The translations under genes and the position numbers were made by a program. From Lamellibrachia columna (taxonomy: Eukaryota > Annelida > Polychaeta > Sabellida > Siboglinidae), in assembly GCA_963662155.1 (NCBI GenBank), contig OY759263.1, forward strand, positions 7,568,261-7,632,260: DNA of 64,000 nucleotides, read 5' to 3'. Of the stretch, positions 23,746-36,500 are shown piece by piece; position 1 is the stretch's first letter; the number at the start of each line of letters is the position of its first letter. The notes below the pieces were generated by a model that ran no database searches, had not been told where the DNA came from, and saw nothing but the letters and a program-made list of their open reading frames with translations.

Positions 23746-24984
23746 TTGTAAACAGTTGCGTCTTGCCGGGGAGCGTTCATTATGTCGTGGTTACCACGTC
23801 AAGTACCGTGCGCGATCTTTTTTCTGTACAATGCTGTGTTCTGGAGAAAAAAAATAATTACAGTGTCTTTGACAGAACTTCAAATTCATATGATATTATG
23901 TATGTGAGTCGTCTTGATCTGCCATTGGTTCATCCTTTTGTAGAAATAATAATCATAGGCAGGTTACAGAGTCGGGTGTTGTTCTATAACAAAATACATA
24001 TTGTGTATTTATGTTTATTACACACGCGTTCATTACGTGCCGTGCGATACAGGGGTGCAATATTAAAAGCGATATTAAACGCTGGTGATACGGACCGAAC
24101 TAGTTATTTACGTCACGACGTGGCCATCGCGTACGAAATGGCGCGCGCAATGACAAAGTCAAGCCCCCGAGGCCACTGTCGGTGGGCACCATATGCTGGA
24201 TTCACGTGCACCCATGCTTTCTATGCCGTGAAAATAAACTATCGATGTTTGAAATGTATTGTCGGTCAATTTTCTCCGCTTTCTTCCGCACCGGTTTTAT
24301 GATCCAAACCTTACCTGATGGTGCCCCATTGGCATTGCCATTCTCCACTGGGCACGTTCAATCACGACAAAAGTATTGTTTACGTCATCGCGTACAAAAC
24401 AACAAACGAACATTTTATTGCTTAAGACCGTATGACAACCGACTGCAACAACATAGAACACGTGTTGGCCTTGTCCGATTACTTGCGCTACTCCGCCATT
24501 TGTGCTACTCGGTCTCGTACGATTCACGGGCGATTCACATAGCAAATGTGCCATTTGGCATAGTACAGTGCTAATTACTTATTCTTCTTTATAATTACTT
24601 ATTCTTCTCTAATGTGTAGTAACGTATTCTATGGCCGAAGGACCATTGGGAAGAAAGATATGTATCCCGTTAGGTTAAAACTTGTAATCTTGACGATCTT
24701 GTGTGTGGGGTGAAAGGGTATTTTGTATTTTCATTGATTGGTACATAGCACTGGTGTCAACTAGACCGTGAACTAGTTGTTGACATCATACAGAGTTTGC
24801 ATCCACCATGCAAGTAAGCGGACAGGTTTAACATGACAGTTATATAGGGATATCATAAACTCTTTGTGGTATAATAAGTACAAGATTTAGCAAGATTGCC
24901 ATCCAAGGCAAAGGCTCAAGTGGCAAATGGACAAGGAAGCCATTGGTTTATCGAGAGTACAACATTTGTTCATCTATGTGCCAA
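23746..24984. other. HDDC2 3' flank and unassigned sequence
   Basis: The HDDC2 3' UTR begins here; an AATAAA at about 24231 could serve as poly(A) signal. The part at 24040-24560 is relatively CpG-rich and open in two frames (plus to 24302, minus 24554-24297), but I recognise no protein and see no splice logic. It may be a promoter-like or transposon-derived segment. Confidence 0.4.
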
Positions 24985-25480
24985 CCTTGTTTTTAAACAC
25001 ATTCACGCTGCTAGCAGTTACACAATCTGAAGATAATTTGTTCCATTCAGTTGTCCTCTATGAGAACGAGTACTTCCTGATGTCAAATCTACACTGATCC
25101 TTTACCAATGTTGCTTCATGTCCTCTAGTTCTATTATCTTTCTTGAGTGATAAAAAAATATTTTTATCAATATTGACACACCCATTCAATATCTTAGATA
25201 CTTCAGATTAATCTCCTCTTAACCTCCTTGTCTCTAGGTTTGTCAAACTACGTTCTTTTAGGTGTTCTTCATAACTAAGGTTTCTCAGTTCTGGAATAAT
25301 TTTAGTTGCTTTCCTCTGTATCCGTGCAAGCGTATCTATATCATTCTTACGATATGGTCTCCAAGCTTGTACACAGTATTCTAAATGAGGCATAACTTTG
25401 GCTTTATACAGAGGTATAATTAGTTCTTCCTTATATGCTATAGTATTCCCAATCAACCCAATAATATTATTACCCATTGA
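24985..25480 (-). mobile_element. LINE reverse transcriptase C-terminal fragment
   Basis: The minus strand reads PLYKAKVMPHLEYCVQAWRP, DTLARIQRKATKIIPELRNL and NLETRRLRGD. After a stop it continues ILNGCVNIDKNIF, RTRGHEATLVKDQCRFDIRK and EWNKLSSDCVTASSVNVFKN. This is the conserved 3' end of a CR1-type ORF2, from a different family than the copy in MRPS28. It is 5'-truncated and carries stops. Confidence 0.82.
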
Positions 25481-26802
25481 AGCTGTAATGCCACGATAAC
25501 GACTGTCGGACTTTGTACATTATCGCTATTCCTGGATCCGATTCCATTGGCAAATGCAATCTTTCTTGGAATCGCCGTCTAGGTTTCCCGCGGCTGACGT
25601 CACCAGCGGTTTTGGGGATATTTATCTACGCTTTGTAAGCAATCATATTTATCGCTGGTCTTGAGCATTGATCTGTGATGTATTTCTGACGTCACTGACG
25701 AGAGCAGGTCTGTACTATGACGTAGGCGTCTGCGTTGGAGAGGTTTGGGTGTGTTGTACAGCGGAGGGAGCGTAGTCGACCTAGGCGTAATACTCTTATT
25801 GTGTTTAGGGACCGAGTCTTAACTGATGTGTTTGTATCGGAAGCAAACCAACACCGATAGGCGCAGTTGAGTTGCAATTTCACGCAAAGTTGTAGTTTAC
25901 GTGGTACGCAGACGGCCACATATGGAAACACAAAGAAGTTCAAGGGCCGGTGTTACACAATCTTCGTAGTTACCTACAGTTCATCGTGTTTTATACGATT
26001 GTTCCCGCGTAACGTGATCTTCGTCAAACGCCCGTATGCTTTCATTCGAACGCTTCGTGAAATCAGTCTCAGATAAGTGAAAATACTGCGTTCCAGCTTT
26101 GATAAGCAACACGAATTCGTGATATCTAACTACAAGATATGAGTCATATGACCGAAGCTGTAAAGAAACAGTTCAGTTTGTCTTCGCCAACGAAACTTGG
26201 GAAAGACCGGATTAACACCAACAGTACCGCGAATTAAATACCAAGATCAACAAATATGAGTAGGCGGGGCGTAGATGGTGCTTAAAAGTTTGGCTCAACA
26301 AAGATCAGCAGCACCATAAGACCTGCCAGATGTATTGTGGAGTAACGCTGCAGAGATGATTATCCAGCAATCATTAGATAAAGACAACGGACTGATTAAG
26401 AAAAGCACACATGACTGTCGTTTAGAAATATAATAATATTGCGAGTTGTACTATTTATAAAAAAAATTACAGGGTAACATAGGGCAAAACGACCAGCACG
26501 CAGGCAAAATATAAAATATATGAACGTCCCACAATCTGGTACGAAATGAAGCTAACATTCATCGGATACTCGCCCCGAAAGCTCAACAACACGAGACAGA
26601 CGTAATTAAATCAGTGTATTTTTTTCTAACTTTTATATGCATATTTTGGTAAAAGTAATATGTTGCAATATAAAACGATATGAATCATGAACTTAATTGG
26701 TGACATAACAATAGTATTAATCAGTTGACAGGTCAAACAAAACAAAATGGGCAATGGTGTGTTGTGTTTTGTATGCATCGTGTTAAGACACACGTAGTGC
26801 GT
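25481..26802. other. Intergenic, nothing recognised
   Basis: No coding block, tandem array or TIR was recognised. The part at 25560-25780 is richer in CpG and has three TGACGTCA/CTGACGTC-like CRE motifs, which could be regulatory. Confidence 0.4.
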
Positions 26803-26868
26803 GTGGGGCAAGACGGTCCCATGCATGTGGGGCAAGACGGTCCCATGCATGTGGGGCAAGACGGTTCC
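26803..26868. repeat. 24-bp repeat, almost 3 copies
   Basis: GTGGGGCAAGACGGTCCCAT plus GCAT occurs twice, then a third copy reads GGTTCC. An 8-codon period keeps frames open. Confidence 0.9.
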
Positions 26869-26960
26869 GATATCTTATCCCACACGCACTGCAGCAAGGA
26901 GATCCCAAGACAGCGGTCTGGCGAGACTTTGTGCGAGCCCTATGTGCCACACGGCATGAA

Positions 26961-27308
26961 GATGATAAGTAAAGAGTAACAAGGTCATAATGTGATGTAA
27001 TATAAGATGATAAGTAAAGAGTAACAAGGTCATAATGTGATGTAATATAAGATGATAAGTAAAGAGTAACAAGGTCATAATGTGATGTAATATAAGATGA
27101 TAAGTAAAGAGTAACAAGGTCATAATGTGATGTAATATAAGATGATAAGTAAAGAGTAGCAAGGTCATAATGTGATGTAATATAAGATGATAAGTAAAGA
27201 GTAACAAGGTCATAATGTGATGTAATATAAGATGATAAGTAAAGAGTAGCATGGTCATAATGTGATGTAATATAAGATGATAAGTAAAGAGTAACAAGGT
27301 CATAATGT
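26961..27308. repeat. 45-bp minisatellite, 7.7 copies
   Basis: GATGATAAGTAAAGAGTAAC followed by AAGGTCATAATGTGATGTAATATAA in seven full copies and a partial one. It is nearly identical throughout; two copies have GTAGC for GTAAC. It has the same 45-bp period as the array at 27925 but no sequence similarity. Confidence 0.97.
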
Positions 27309-27924
27309 ATAAAATATGTTACATATGACTAATTATGTTTAATAAATTTAATATAATATGAACGTTGTATAAATTACGTTCTGCTAGCCTATAGGTTGTA
27401 ATTATAATCAAATATTACTAAGTCAATATTATATTATGTATGTATTGGATGATGTATATTACGTATGTATTGCCACAAGGATGGGACAAAATGTGTTTTG
27501 GGTACTCTGGCTAGTTTTCAAATACAACTCATCTAGGTTGTCAATTTGCTGAAAATGTCTATGGATATCTACAATGTTGCTAGCATAATATGTATGTTAT
27601 GCTACTTGTCCTAGACACTTTCTATCTATAAAAACCTCTATATGTGGGTACAGACAAACTGAAAATTTGAACATTAAAATGTCAGAACTCCTTTGATTCT
27701 ATTATTGGATATTGACAACGTAGTATTTTTTTAAACAGTAATGTACCAGCCTATACGTGTATGGCCTTGATGGTGTGATAGCGTCAATGTTGATCCTCTG
27801 AGAGATGGCTAAAGATGGAATTTTTTTGGCCGACATATAGGGACCAGCGAAGTTCGGCTATCGTGTATGTGTTGCTATCATGAAAGAGAAATATGCATGA
27901 TGATAGCGTACACGAGGTGCGGGC
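27309..27924. other. AT-rich spacer between two 45-bp arrays
   Basis: No gene or repeat recognised. Confidence 0.6.
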
Positions 27925-30085
27925 AGTAGCTCCACGTGGCATGTCAGTGCTGTAGACCATGAACAGGACTGTAGCTCCACGTGGCACATCAGTGCTGTAG
28001 ACCATGAACAGGACTGTAGCTCCACGTGGCACACCAGTGCTGTAGACCATGAACAGGACTGTAGCTCCACGTGGCACATCAGTGCTGTAGACCATGAACA
28101 GGACTGTAGCTCCACGTGGCACATCAGTGCTGTAGACCATGAACAGGACTGTAGCTCCACGTGGCACACCAGTGCTGTAGACCATGAACAGGACTGTAGC
28201 TCCACGTGGCACACCAGTGCTGTAGACCATGAACAGGACTGTAGCTCCACGTGGCACACCAGTGCTGTAGACCATGAACAGGACTGTAGCTCCACGTGGC
28301 ACACCAGTGCTGTAGACCATGAACACGACTGTAGCTCCACGTGGCACACCAGTGCTGTAGACCATGAACAGGACTGTAGCTCCACGTGGCACACCAGTGC
28401 TGTAGACCATGAACACGACTGTAGCTCCACGTGGCACATCAGTGCTGTAGACCATGAACAGGACTGTAGCTCCACGTGGCACATCAGTGCTGTAGACCAT
28501 GAACAGGACTGTAGCTCCACGTGGCACATCAGTGCTGTAGACAATGAACAGGACTGTAGCTCCACGTGGCACATCAGTGCTGTAGACCATGAACAGGACT
28601 GTAGCTCCACGTGGCACATCAGTGCTGTAGACCATGAACAGGACTGTAGCTCCACGTGGCACATCAGTGCTGTAGACCATGAACAGGACTGTAGCTCCAC
28701 GTGGCACATCAGTGCTGTAGACCATGAACACGACTGTAGCTCCACGTGGCACATCAGTGCTGTATACCATGAACAGGACTGTAGCTCCACGTGGCACATC
28801 AGTGCTGTAGACAATGAACAGGACTGTAGCTCCACGTGGCACATCAGTGCTGTAGACCATGAACAGGACTGTAGCTCCACGTGGCACATCAGTGCTGTAG
28901 ACCATGAACAGGACTGTAGCTCCACGTGGCACATCAGTGCTGTAGACCATGAACAGGACTGTAGCTCCACGTGGCACATCAGTGCTGTAGACCATGAACA
29001 GGACTGTAGCTCCACGTGGCACATCAGTGCTGTAGACCATGAACAGGACTGTAGCTCCACGTGGCACATCAGTGCTGTAGACCATGAACAGGACTGTAGC
29101 TCCACGTGGCACATCAGTGCTGTAGACCATGAACAGGACTGTAGCTCCACGTGGCACATCAGTGCTGTAGACCATGAACAGGACTGTAGCTCCACGTGGC
29201 ACATCAGTGCTGTAGACCATGAACAGGACTGTAGCTCCACGTGGCACATCAGTGCTGTAGACCATGAACAGGACTGTAGCTCCACGTGGCACATCAGTGC
29301 TGTAGACCATGAACAGGACTGTAGCTCCACGTGGCACATCAGTGCTGTAGACCATGAACAGGACTGTAGCTCCACGTGGCACATCAGTGCTGTAGACCAT
29401 GAACAGGACTGTAGCTCCACGTGGCACATCAGTGCTGTAGACCATGAACACGACTGTAGCTCCACGTGGCACATCAGTGCTGTAGACCATGAACAGGACT
29501 GTAGCTCCACGTGGCACATCAGTGCTGTAGACCATGAACAGGACTGTAGCTCCACGTGGCACATCAGTGCTGTAGACCATGAACAGGACTGTAGCTCCAC
29601 GTGGCACATCAGTGCTGTAGACCATGAACATGACTGTAGCTCCACGTGGCACATCAGTGCTGTAGACCATGAACACGACTGTAGCTCCACGTGGCACATC
29701 AGTGCTGTAGACCATGAACAGGACTGTAGCTCCACGTGGCACATCAGTGCTGTAGACCATGAAGACGACTGTAGCTCCACGTGGCACATCAGTGCTGTAG
29801 ACCATGAACAGGACTGTAGCTCCACGTGGCACATCAGTGCTGTAGACCATGAACAGGACTGTAGCTCCACGTGGCACATCAGTGCTGTAGACCATGAACA
29901 CGACTGTAGCTCCACGTGGCACATAAGTGCTGTAGACCATGAACAGGACTGTAGCTCCACGTGGCACATCAGTGCTGTAGACCATGAACAGGACTGTAGC
30001 TCCACGTGGCACATCAGTGCTGTAGACCATGAACACGACTGTAGCTCCACGTGGCACATCAGTGCTGTAGACCATGAATACGACT
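27925..30085. repeat. 45-bp minisatellite, 48 copies, each with a palindromic E-box
   Basis: The unit GTAGCTCCACGTGGCACATC plus 25 bases (AGTGCTGTAGACCATGAACA then GGACT) is repeated 48 times with almost no length change. Each unit holds CCACGTGG, a perfect palindrome around CACGTG. Variants cluster: the CACACC form is confined to about 28020-28430, and AACACGACT forms are scattered. The 15-codon period leaves 769- and 733-codon frames open on the minus strand; these are repeat artefacts. Confidence 0.97.
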
Positions 30086-30200
30086 GATTCCATTTATTCT
30101 GTGCAGAATAGACGCAATTTTTTAGTAAACGCCTTACACGCTTCCTTTAAAGACCTAACATTCAAGGTAATTACAAAGACGAGTCACAACTCGGAAATGG

Positions 30201-30604
30201 CGTTGCACAGGACGGCTGTGTATAGGGTACGTTGCACAGGACGGCTGTGTATAGGGTACGTTGCACTGGACGGCTGTGTATAGGGTACGTTGCACAGGAC
30301 GGCTGTGTATAGGGTACGTTGCACTGGACGGCTGTGTATAGGGTACGTTGCACAGGATGGCTGTGTATAGGGTACGTTGCACAGGACGGCTGTGTATAGG
30401 GTACGTTGCACTGGACGGCTGTGTATAGGGTACGTTGCACAGGACGGCTGTGTATAGGGTACGTTGCACTGGACGGCTGTGTATAGGGTACGTTGCACAG
30501 GACGGCTGTGTATAGGGTACGTTGCACTGGACGGCTGTGTATAGGGTACGTTGCATAGGACGGCTGTGTATAGGGTACGTTGCACTGGACGGCTGTGTAT
30601 ATGG
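30201..30604. repeat. 29-bp minisatellite, about 14 copies in a two-unit rhythm
   Basis: ACGGCTGTGTATAGGGTACG plus TTGCACAGG or TTGCACTGG. The CACAGG and CACTGG forms alternate almost strictly, giving a 58-bp higher-order unit. It begins about 115 bp after the 45-bp array. Confidence 0.95.
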
Positions 30605-30860
30605 TTCTCGCGTAGGCAATTCCTGGCGTATGCCCACACCAAATATCACAGGTGCATGCACGTGTCCACGTTGGCGTACGCAGTCACGGCTGTTTCCAAG
30701 CCTCCGGTTTGCTCTCTGAGAGTCGACATCGATAAACTAATCTGCCGTCAGACCGTGTCATGGAGCCTACAGACACCGGGGCGCGTTACCTCGGCAGCAG
30801 CGTAGGAGACGTAGCGCCAGGGCTATTTGTAGAGATACCAGCGTCGCCGCCGCTCAGCGT

Positions 30861-30921
30861 GTGGGCGTGGGCGTGGGGTGGGGGTGGGGGTGGGGGTGGG
30901 GGTGGGGGTGGGGGTGGGGGT
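30861..30921. repeat. (GGGTGG)n G-rich tract
   Basis: GTGGGCGTGGGCGTGGGGT followed by eight G5-T units. This is a very strong G-quadruplex motif on the plus strand. Confidence 0.95.
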
Positions 30922-31165
30922 GCCGACATCTAGTAAATCATCATAACAAGTTTGCAAGGCTGACATTCCTAACGTCTTGTTTGACTGCCTCGATCTGTCT
31001 TTCATTTCCTCTTTCTGCGCTGGGACAGACTTGCAGTGGTGAATTAAGACATTCGTGGGCGTATTTAAGAAGGGACATTGGTCCATATGGACCCGTGCTT
31101 TGGCTTAATATCTACCCGTGTTTTTCCGTTGCGCCACTACGTGGTACCATGGGTGATTAGGCTTG

Positions 31166-31374
31166 CTCCCCCCGCCCACTCACTCACTCATTCACCCACC
31201 CTCCCACCTACTCACCCACCCACCCACCCACCCACTCATTCACCCACCCACCCACCCACCCACCCACCCACTCACTCACTCACTCACTCATTCACCCACC
31301 CACCCACCCACCCACCCACTCACCCACCCCCCACCCACCCACACACTCACCCACACACTCACCCCCCCCCCCCA
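31166..31374. repeat. C-rich (CCCA)/(CTCA) tetranucleotide tract
   Basis: Runs of CCCACCCACC interspersed with CACTCACTCATT and ending in a C10 run. It is G-rich on the minus strand. Open frames across it (THPPTHPP) are artefacts. Confidence 0.95.
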
Positions 31375-31539
31375 CTCAGTCAGTTCTCTTCGTTCAGTAC
31401 ACTTCGCTCCCTGGAGCATTAAGGCGCCAACAAATCTTTTAAATGAACTTTTATTTATGTAAACGAAACGTTTGACCCCATGAACTGAAGGGACTCCGCC
31501 CCGCCCCCGACTTCCAAAAAACTGCGTTGCTGTGGGATC

Positions 31540-31843
31540 TGGTGTAGGGGGGTTGCCCCCGAAATCACACGTCGAAGGGGGCACAAAAGTACATTTATTT
31601 ATGGGAATGACGCCAAAGCTAAAAACAGTGCCAAATGTTCTCCTGGGGTTTCCTGAGAATGTAATGACCAGTGCTAACAATTATATGTGGGGCCTTCCTC
31701 CGGTCTACAACCCTGAAAGAGTGAGAAAACAGGCACTTATTTAATGAAATGACGCTTACTCAATGGAATGATGCGAAGGATAAAAACGGTGTCAATTGTC
31801 CCCGTGGAGTTCCCTGAGTACTGAATGACCAATGCCAAAATAA
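31540..31843. repeat. Diverged tandem repeat of about 125-135 bp, left part
   Basis: Two copies share TATTTA-GGGAATGAC, TAAAAACAGTG-CAA and CCTGAG-A-TGAATGACCA blocks. The same blocks return at 33073-33345, beyond the LINE, so one array has been split by the insertion. Confidence 0.75.
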
Positions 31844-33072
31844 TTATTATTATTATTATTTATTATTATACATTTATAATGCGCCGTGTATCCGGGTTAA
31901 AAACCTGCTCAAAGGCGCTAACAAGGTAATGCTAAATAATTTTAAATAAATTGAAGAGCTAAAATAAAATGTGATTAAAAGACAGGTAAACATAAGTTAC
32001 ATAAAAAGTTCACTAAATGATTTAAATGAATTAATTATGTCAAGAAGTTAAATAAATACATAAAATAAAATAAATAAATAATTAATAAAAAGATAAAATA
32101 AACAACTACAATTAAGTTGATACATTAGATAAACATATAAGTTAATCAGATAAGTTAATTAAACAAATTAAATAAATAATAAGTTAAATAAGTAAAATGT
32201 TCGAGTGATTAAAATGTCAACAGAGTGTTCGAAAGGCTTCGCGAAAGAGATGTGTTTTTAGAAGTGACTTGAATACCGCAACGGAGTTGGCGTGCCTAAC
32301 TGCGGGAGGCAGGGCGTTCCACAGTGTCGGCCCTGCCACAGAAAAGGCCCGACGACCGTACCGCTCGAGATGGTACCGCGGTATAGTCAATAGATGTTGA
32401 TCGGCGGATCTCAGTGTTCGGGTGGGTGTGTATGGAATCACTAGCGACGACAGATACACAGGGCATAGATGATGCACAGCGCGAAACACAAGTAAAAGAA
32501 GTTTGAACTCGATTCGCTGACGAATAGGCAACCAATGTAAACTGAATAAAACTGGTGTTATGTGATCTCGTCTGCGGGTTCCAGTAATCAGCCGTGCCGC
32601 GGAGTTTTGAATCATCTGCAGTTTCCGCAGCTGCGTCTCGGGCAGTCCATAAAACATAGCGTTGCCGAAGTCCAAGCGCGACATGACTAAAGCATGAATA
32701 ATTGTTTTGCAAGCAATGGTGGAAAGGCATTTTCTGATAGTTGCAATGCCGCGAATGTGACAGTATGCCACCTGGCAGACACGGCGTATCTGCGCCGCCA
32801 TTGTCATTGTGTCATCAAATACAAAACCGATGTCGCGGATAAATGGTTTCGGCGTGACGGAGCAGCCACAGATATCAATGACTAGGTCAACAGGAGGTTG
32901 AACACGTTTGCGATTCTGCGCAGCGGAAATCACGACGGCTTCCGTTTTACACTCGTTAAGAAGAAGGTTGTGGGACACCATCCATGACTTTACATCGGCG
33001 GTACATCGCGATATGCGGTCAATGGCAGTTGTAGCATGCGCTGGCTGATCACGCGGAAATTCAACATACAAT
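31844..33072 (-). mobile_element. 5'-truncated LINE (CR1/L2/Rex1 group), intact 3' ORF
   Basis: The minus-strand frame 33071-32217 is open for 284 codons. It carries the RT thumb and C-terminal region: MVSHNLLLNECKTEAVVISA, MSRLDFGNAMFYGLP, LQMIQNSAARLITG, LHWLPIRQRIEFKLLLLVF and GPTLWNALPPAVRHANSVAV. The 3' UTR is A-rich and ends in CGCCTTTGAGCAGG ... GCGCATTATAAATG followed by (AAT)n, the classic tail of this group. The element starts inside the RT, so it is 5' truncated. AATTA flanks both ends (about 31842 and 33070), a possible target duplication. The unbroken frame suggests a recent insertion. Confidence 0.88.
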
Positions 33073-33345
33073 TAGATGGGGCTTTCCCCTGTCAACAAAA
33101 CAGGGTCAAACCTTCCCGTGGGGTTCCCAGACCACGGAATGACCAAAGTCAACCATTTTAGGTGGGGCCTCTTCCTGCCAGCAACCCCCAATGGGTGGGA
33201 AAAGGATATTTATTTAAAGGAATGGTCCCAATGGTAAAAAACAGTGTCACATCTTCAATTTGGGTTCCCTGAGTACGGAATGACCAATTCCAGGAATTTT
33301 ATGTAGGCTTTATCCCCGCCAGCGGCCTAAACCCCCCAGTCCCAG
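33073..33345. repeat. Diverged tandem repeat of about 125-135 bp, right part
   Basis: Continues the units interrupted by the LINE: CTTCCCGTGGGGTTCCCAGA, ACGGAATGACCA, GGTGGGGCCT and AAAAAACAGTGTCA recur here about twice. Confidence 0.75.
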
Positions 33346-33538
33346 TGGTTATTACTTCCATTCTAACAATTGTCGCTACATAACTTGGCCTATCAATGAT
33401 GATCTCGATGAGAAGAGTCTTTACAGAAACACAACGCTGTTTGGTTTTTACAAACATTTTAACACTACCAAGTCGCTAAAATGCATTCTTGTTCATTCCA
33501 GCGATAAAAATACGAGTTCGAAAAAGAGAGCCGACACG

Positions 33539-36500
33539 ACTGTGCTACAGCACAGTACAATGTGACACCACTGTGCTACAGCACAGTACAATGTGACACC
33601 ACTGTGCTACAGCACAGTACAATGTGACACCACTGTGCTACAGCACAGTACAATGTGACGCCACTGTGCTACAGCACAGTACAATGTGAGACCACTGTGC
33701 TACAGCACAGTACAATGTGACACCACTGTGCTACACCACAGTACAATGTGACACCAATGTGCTACACCACAGTACAATGTGACACCACTGTGCTACAGCA
33801 CAGTACAATGTGACACCACTGTGCTACAGCACAGTACAATGTGACGCCACTGTGCTACAGCACAGCACAATGTGACGCCACTGTGCTACAGCACAGTACA
33901 ATGTGACACCACTGTGCTACAGCACAGTACAATGTGACACCACTGTGCTACAGCACAGTACAATGTGACGCCACTGTGCTACAGCACAGTACAGTGTGAG
34001 ACCACTGTGCTACAGCACAGCACAATGTGACGCCACTGCTACAGCACAGTACAATGTGACGCCATTGTGCTACAGCACAGCACAATGTGACACCACTGTG
34101 CTACAGCACAGTACAATGTGACACCACTGTGCTACAGCACCGTACAATGTGACACCACTGTGCTACAGCACCGTACAGTGTGACACCACTGTGCTACAGC
34201 GCAGTACAATGTGACGCCACTGTGCTACAGCACAGTACAGTGTGAGACCACTGTGCTACAGCACAGCACAATGTGACGCCACTGTGCTACAGCACAGTAC
34301 AATGTGACACCACTGTGCTACAGCACAGTACAATGTGACGCCACTGTGCTACAGCACAGAACAGTGTGACGCCACTGTGCTACAGCAAAGTACAATGTGA
34401 CACCACTGTGCTACAGCAGAGTACAATGTGACGCCACTGTGCTACAGCACAGTACAATGTGACGCCACTGTGCTACAGCACAGTACAGTGTGAGACCACT
34501 GTGCTACAGCACAGCACAATGTGACGCCACTGTGCTACAGCACAGTACAGTGTGACGCCACTGTGCTACAGCACAGTACAGTGTGAGACTACTGTGCTAC
34601 AGAACAGTACAATGTGACACAACTGTGCTACAGCACAGTACACTGTGACACCACTGTGCTACAGCACAGTACAATGTGACGCCACTGTGCTACAGCACAG
34701 TACAGTGTGAGACCACTGTGCTACAGTACAGTACAATGTGACGCCACTGTGCTACAGCACGGTACAGTGTGAGACCACTGTGCTACAGCACAGCACAACG
34801 TGACACCACTGTGCTACAGCACAGTACAATGTGACTCCACTGTGCTACAGCACAGTACAGTGTGAGACCGCTGTGCTACAGCACAGCACAATGTGACGCC
34901 ACTGTGCTGCAGCACAGCACAATGTGACACCACTGCTACAGCACAGTACAATGTGACGCCATTGTGCTACAGCACAGCACAATGTGACACCACTGTGCTA
35001 CAGCACAGTACAATGTGACACCACTGTGCTACAGCACCGTACAATGTGACACCACTGTGCTACAGCACAGTACAATGTGACACCACTGTGCTACAGCACC
35101 GTACAATGTGACACCACTGTGCTACAGCATCGTACAGTGTGACACCACTGTGCTACAGCACAGTACAATGTGACGCCACTGTGCTACAGCACAGTACAGT
35201 GTGAGACCACTGTGCTACAGCACAGCACAATGTGACACCACTGTGATACAGCACAGTACAATGTGACGCCATTGTGCTACAGCACAGCACAATGTGACAC
35301 CACTGTGCTACAGCACAGTACAATGAGACACCACTCTGCTACAGCACCGTACAATTTGACACCACTGTGCTACAGCACAGTACAATGTGACACCACTGTG
35401 ATACAGCACAGTACAATGTGACACCACTGTGCTACAGCACAGTACAATGTGACGCCACTGTGCTACAGCACAGTACAGTGTGAGACCACTGTGCTACAGA
35501 CCAGTACATTGTGACGCCACTGTGCTACAGCACATTACAATGTAACACCACTGTGCTACAGCACAGTACAATGTGACGCCACTGTGCTACAGCACAGTAC
35601 AATGTGACACCACTGTGCTACAGCACAGTACAATGTGACACCACTGTGCTACAGCACAGTACAATTTGACGCCACTGTGCTACAGCACAGTACAGTGTGA
35701 GACCACTGTGCTACAGCACAGCACAATGTGACGCCACTGTGCTACAGCACAGCACAATGTGACACCACTTTGCTACAGCAAAGTACAATGTGACGCCATT
35801 GTGCTACTGCACAGCACAATATGACACCACTGTGCTACAGCACAGTACAATGTGACACCACTGTGCTACAGCACAGTACAATTTGACACAACTGTGCTAC
35901 AGCACAGTACAATGTGACACCACTGTGCTACAGCACCGTACAATGTGACACCACTGTGCTACAGCATCGTACAGTGTGACACCACTGTGCTACAGCACAG
36001 TACAATGTGACGCCACTGTGCTACAGCACAGTACAGTGTGAGACCACTGTGCTACAGCACAGCACATTGTGCAGTGCTGTAGCAATGTGACGCCACTGTG
36101 CTACAGCACAGCACAATGTGACACCACTGTGATACAGCACAGTACAATGTGACGCCATTGTGCTACAGCACAGCACAATGTGACACCACTGTGCTACAGC
36201 ACAGTACAATGAGACACCACTCTGCTACAGCACCGTGCAATTTGACACCACTGTGCTACAGCACAGTACAATGTGACACCACTGTGCTACAGCACAGTAC
36301 AATGTGACACCACTGTGCTACAGCACAGTACAATGTGACGCCACTGTGCTACAGCACAGTACAGTGTGAGACCACTGTGCTACAGACCAGTACATTGTGA
36401 CGCCACTGTGCTACAGCACATTACAATGTAACACCACTGTGCTACAGCACAGTACAATGTGACGCCACTGTGCTACAGCACAGTACAATGTGAGACCACT

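Noticed and set aside
23742..24302. 186-codon frame after HDDC2
   Set aside because: Starts at the last codons of HDDC2 in another phase, has no recognisable domain and mixed composition. Treated as 3' flank.
27784..30093. Open frames of 769 and 733 codons on the minus strand
   Set aside because: They are translations of the 45-bp array in two phases. The period is a multiple of three, so no stop can appear unless it is in the unit. No domain, no composition change, no splice support.
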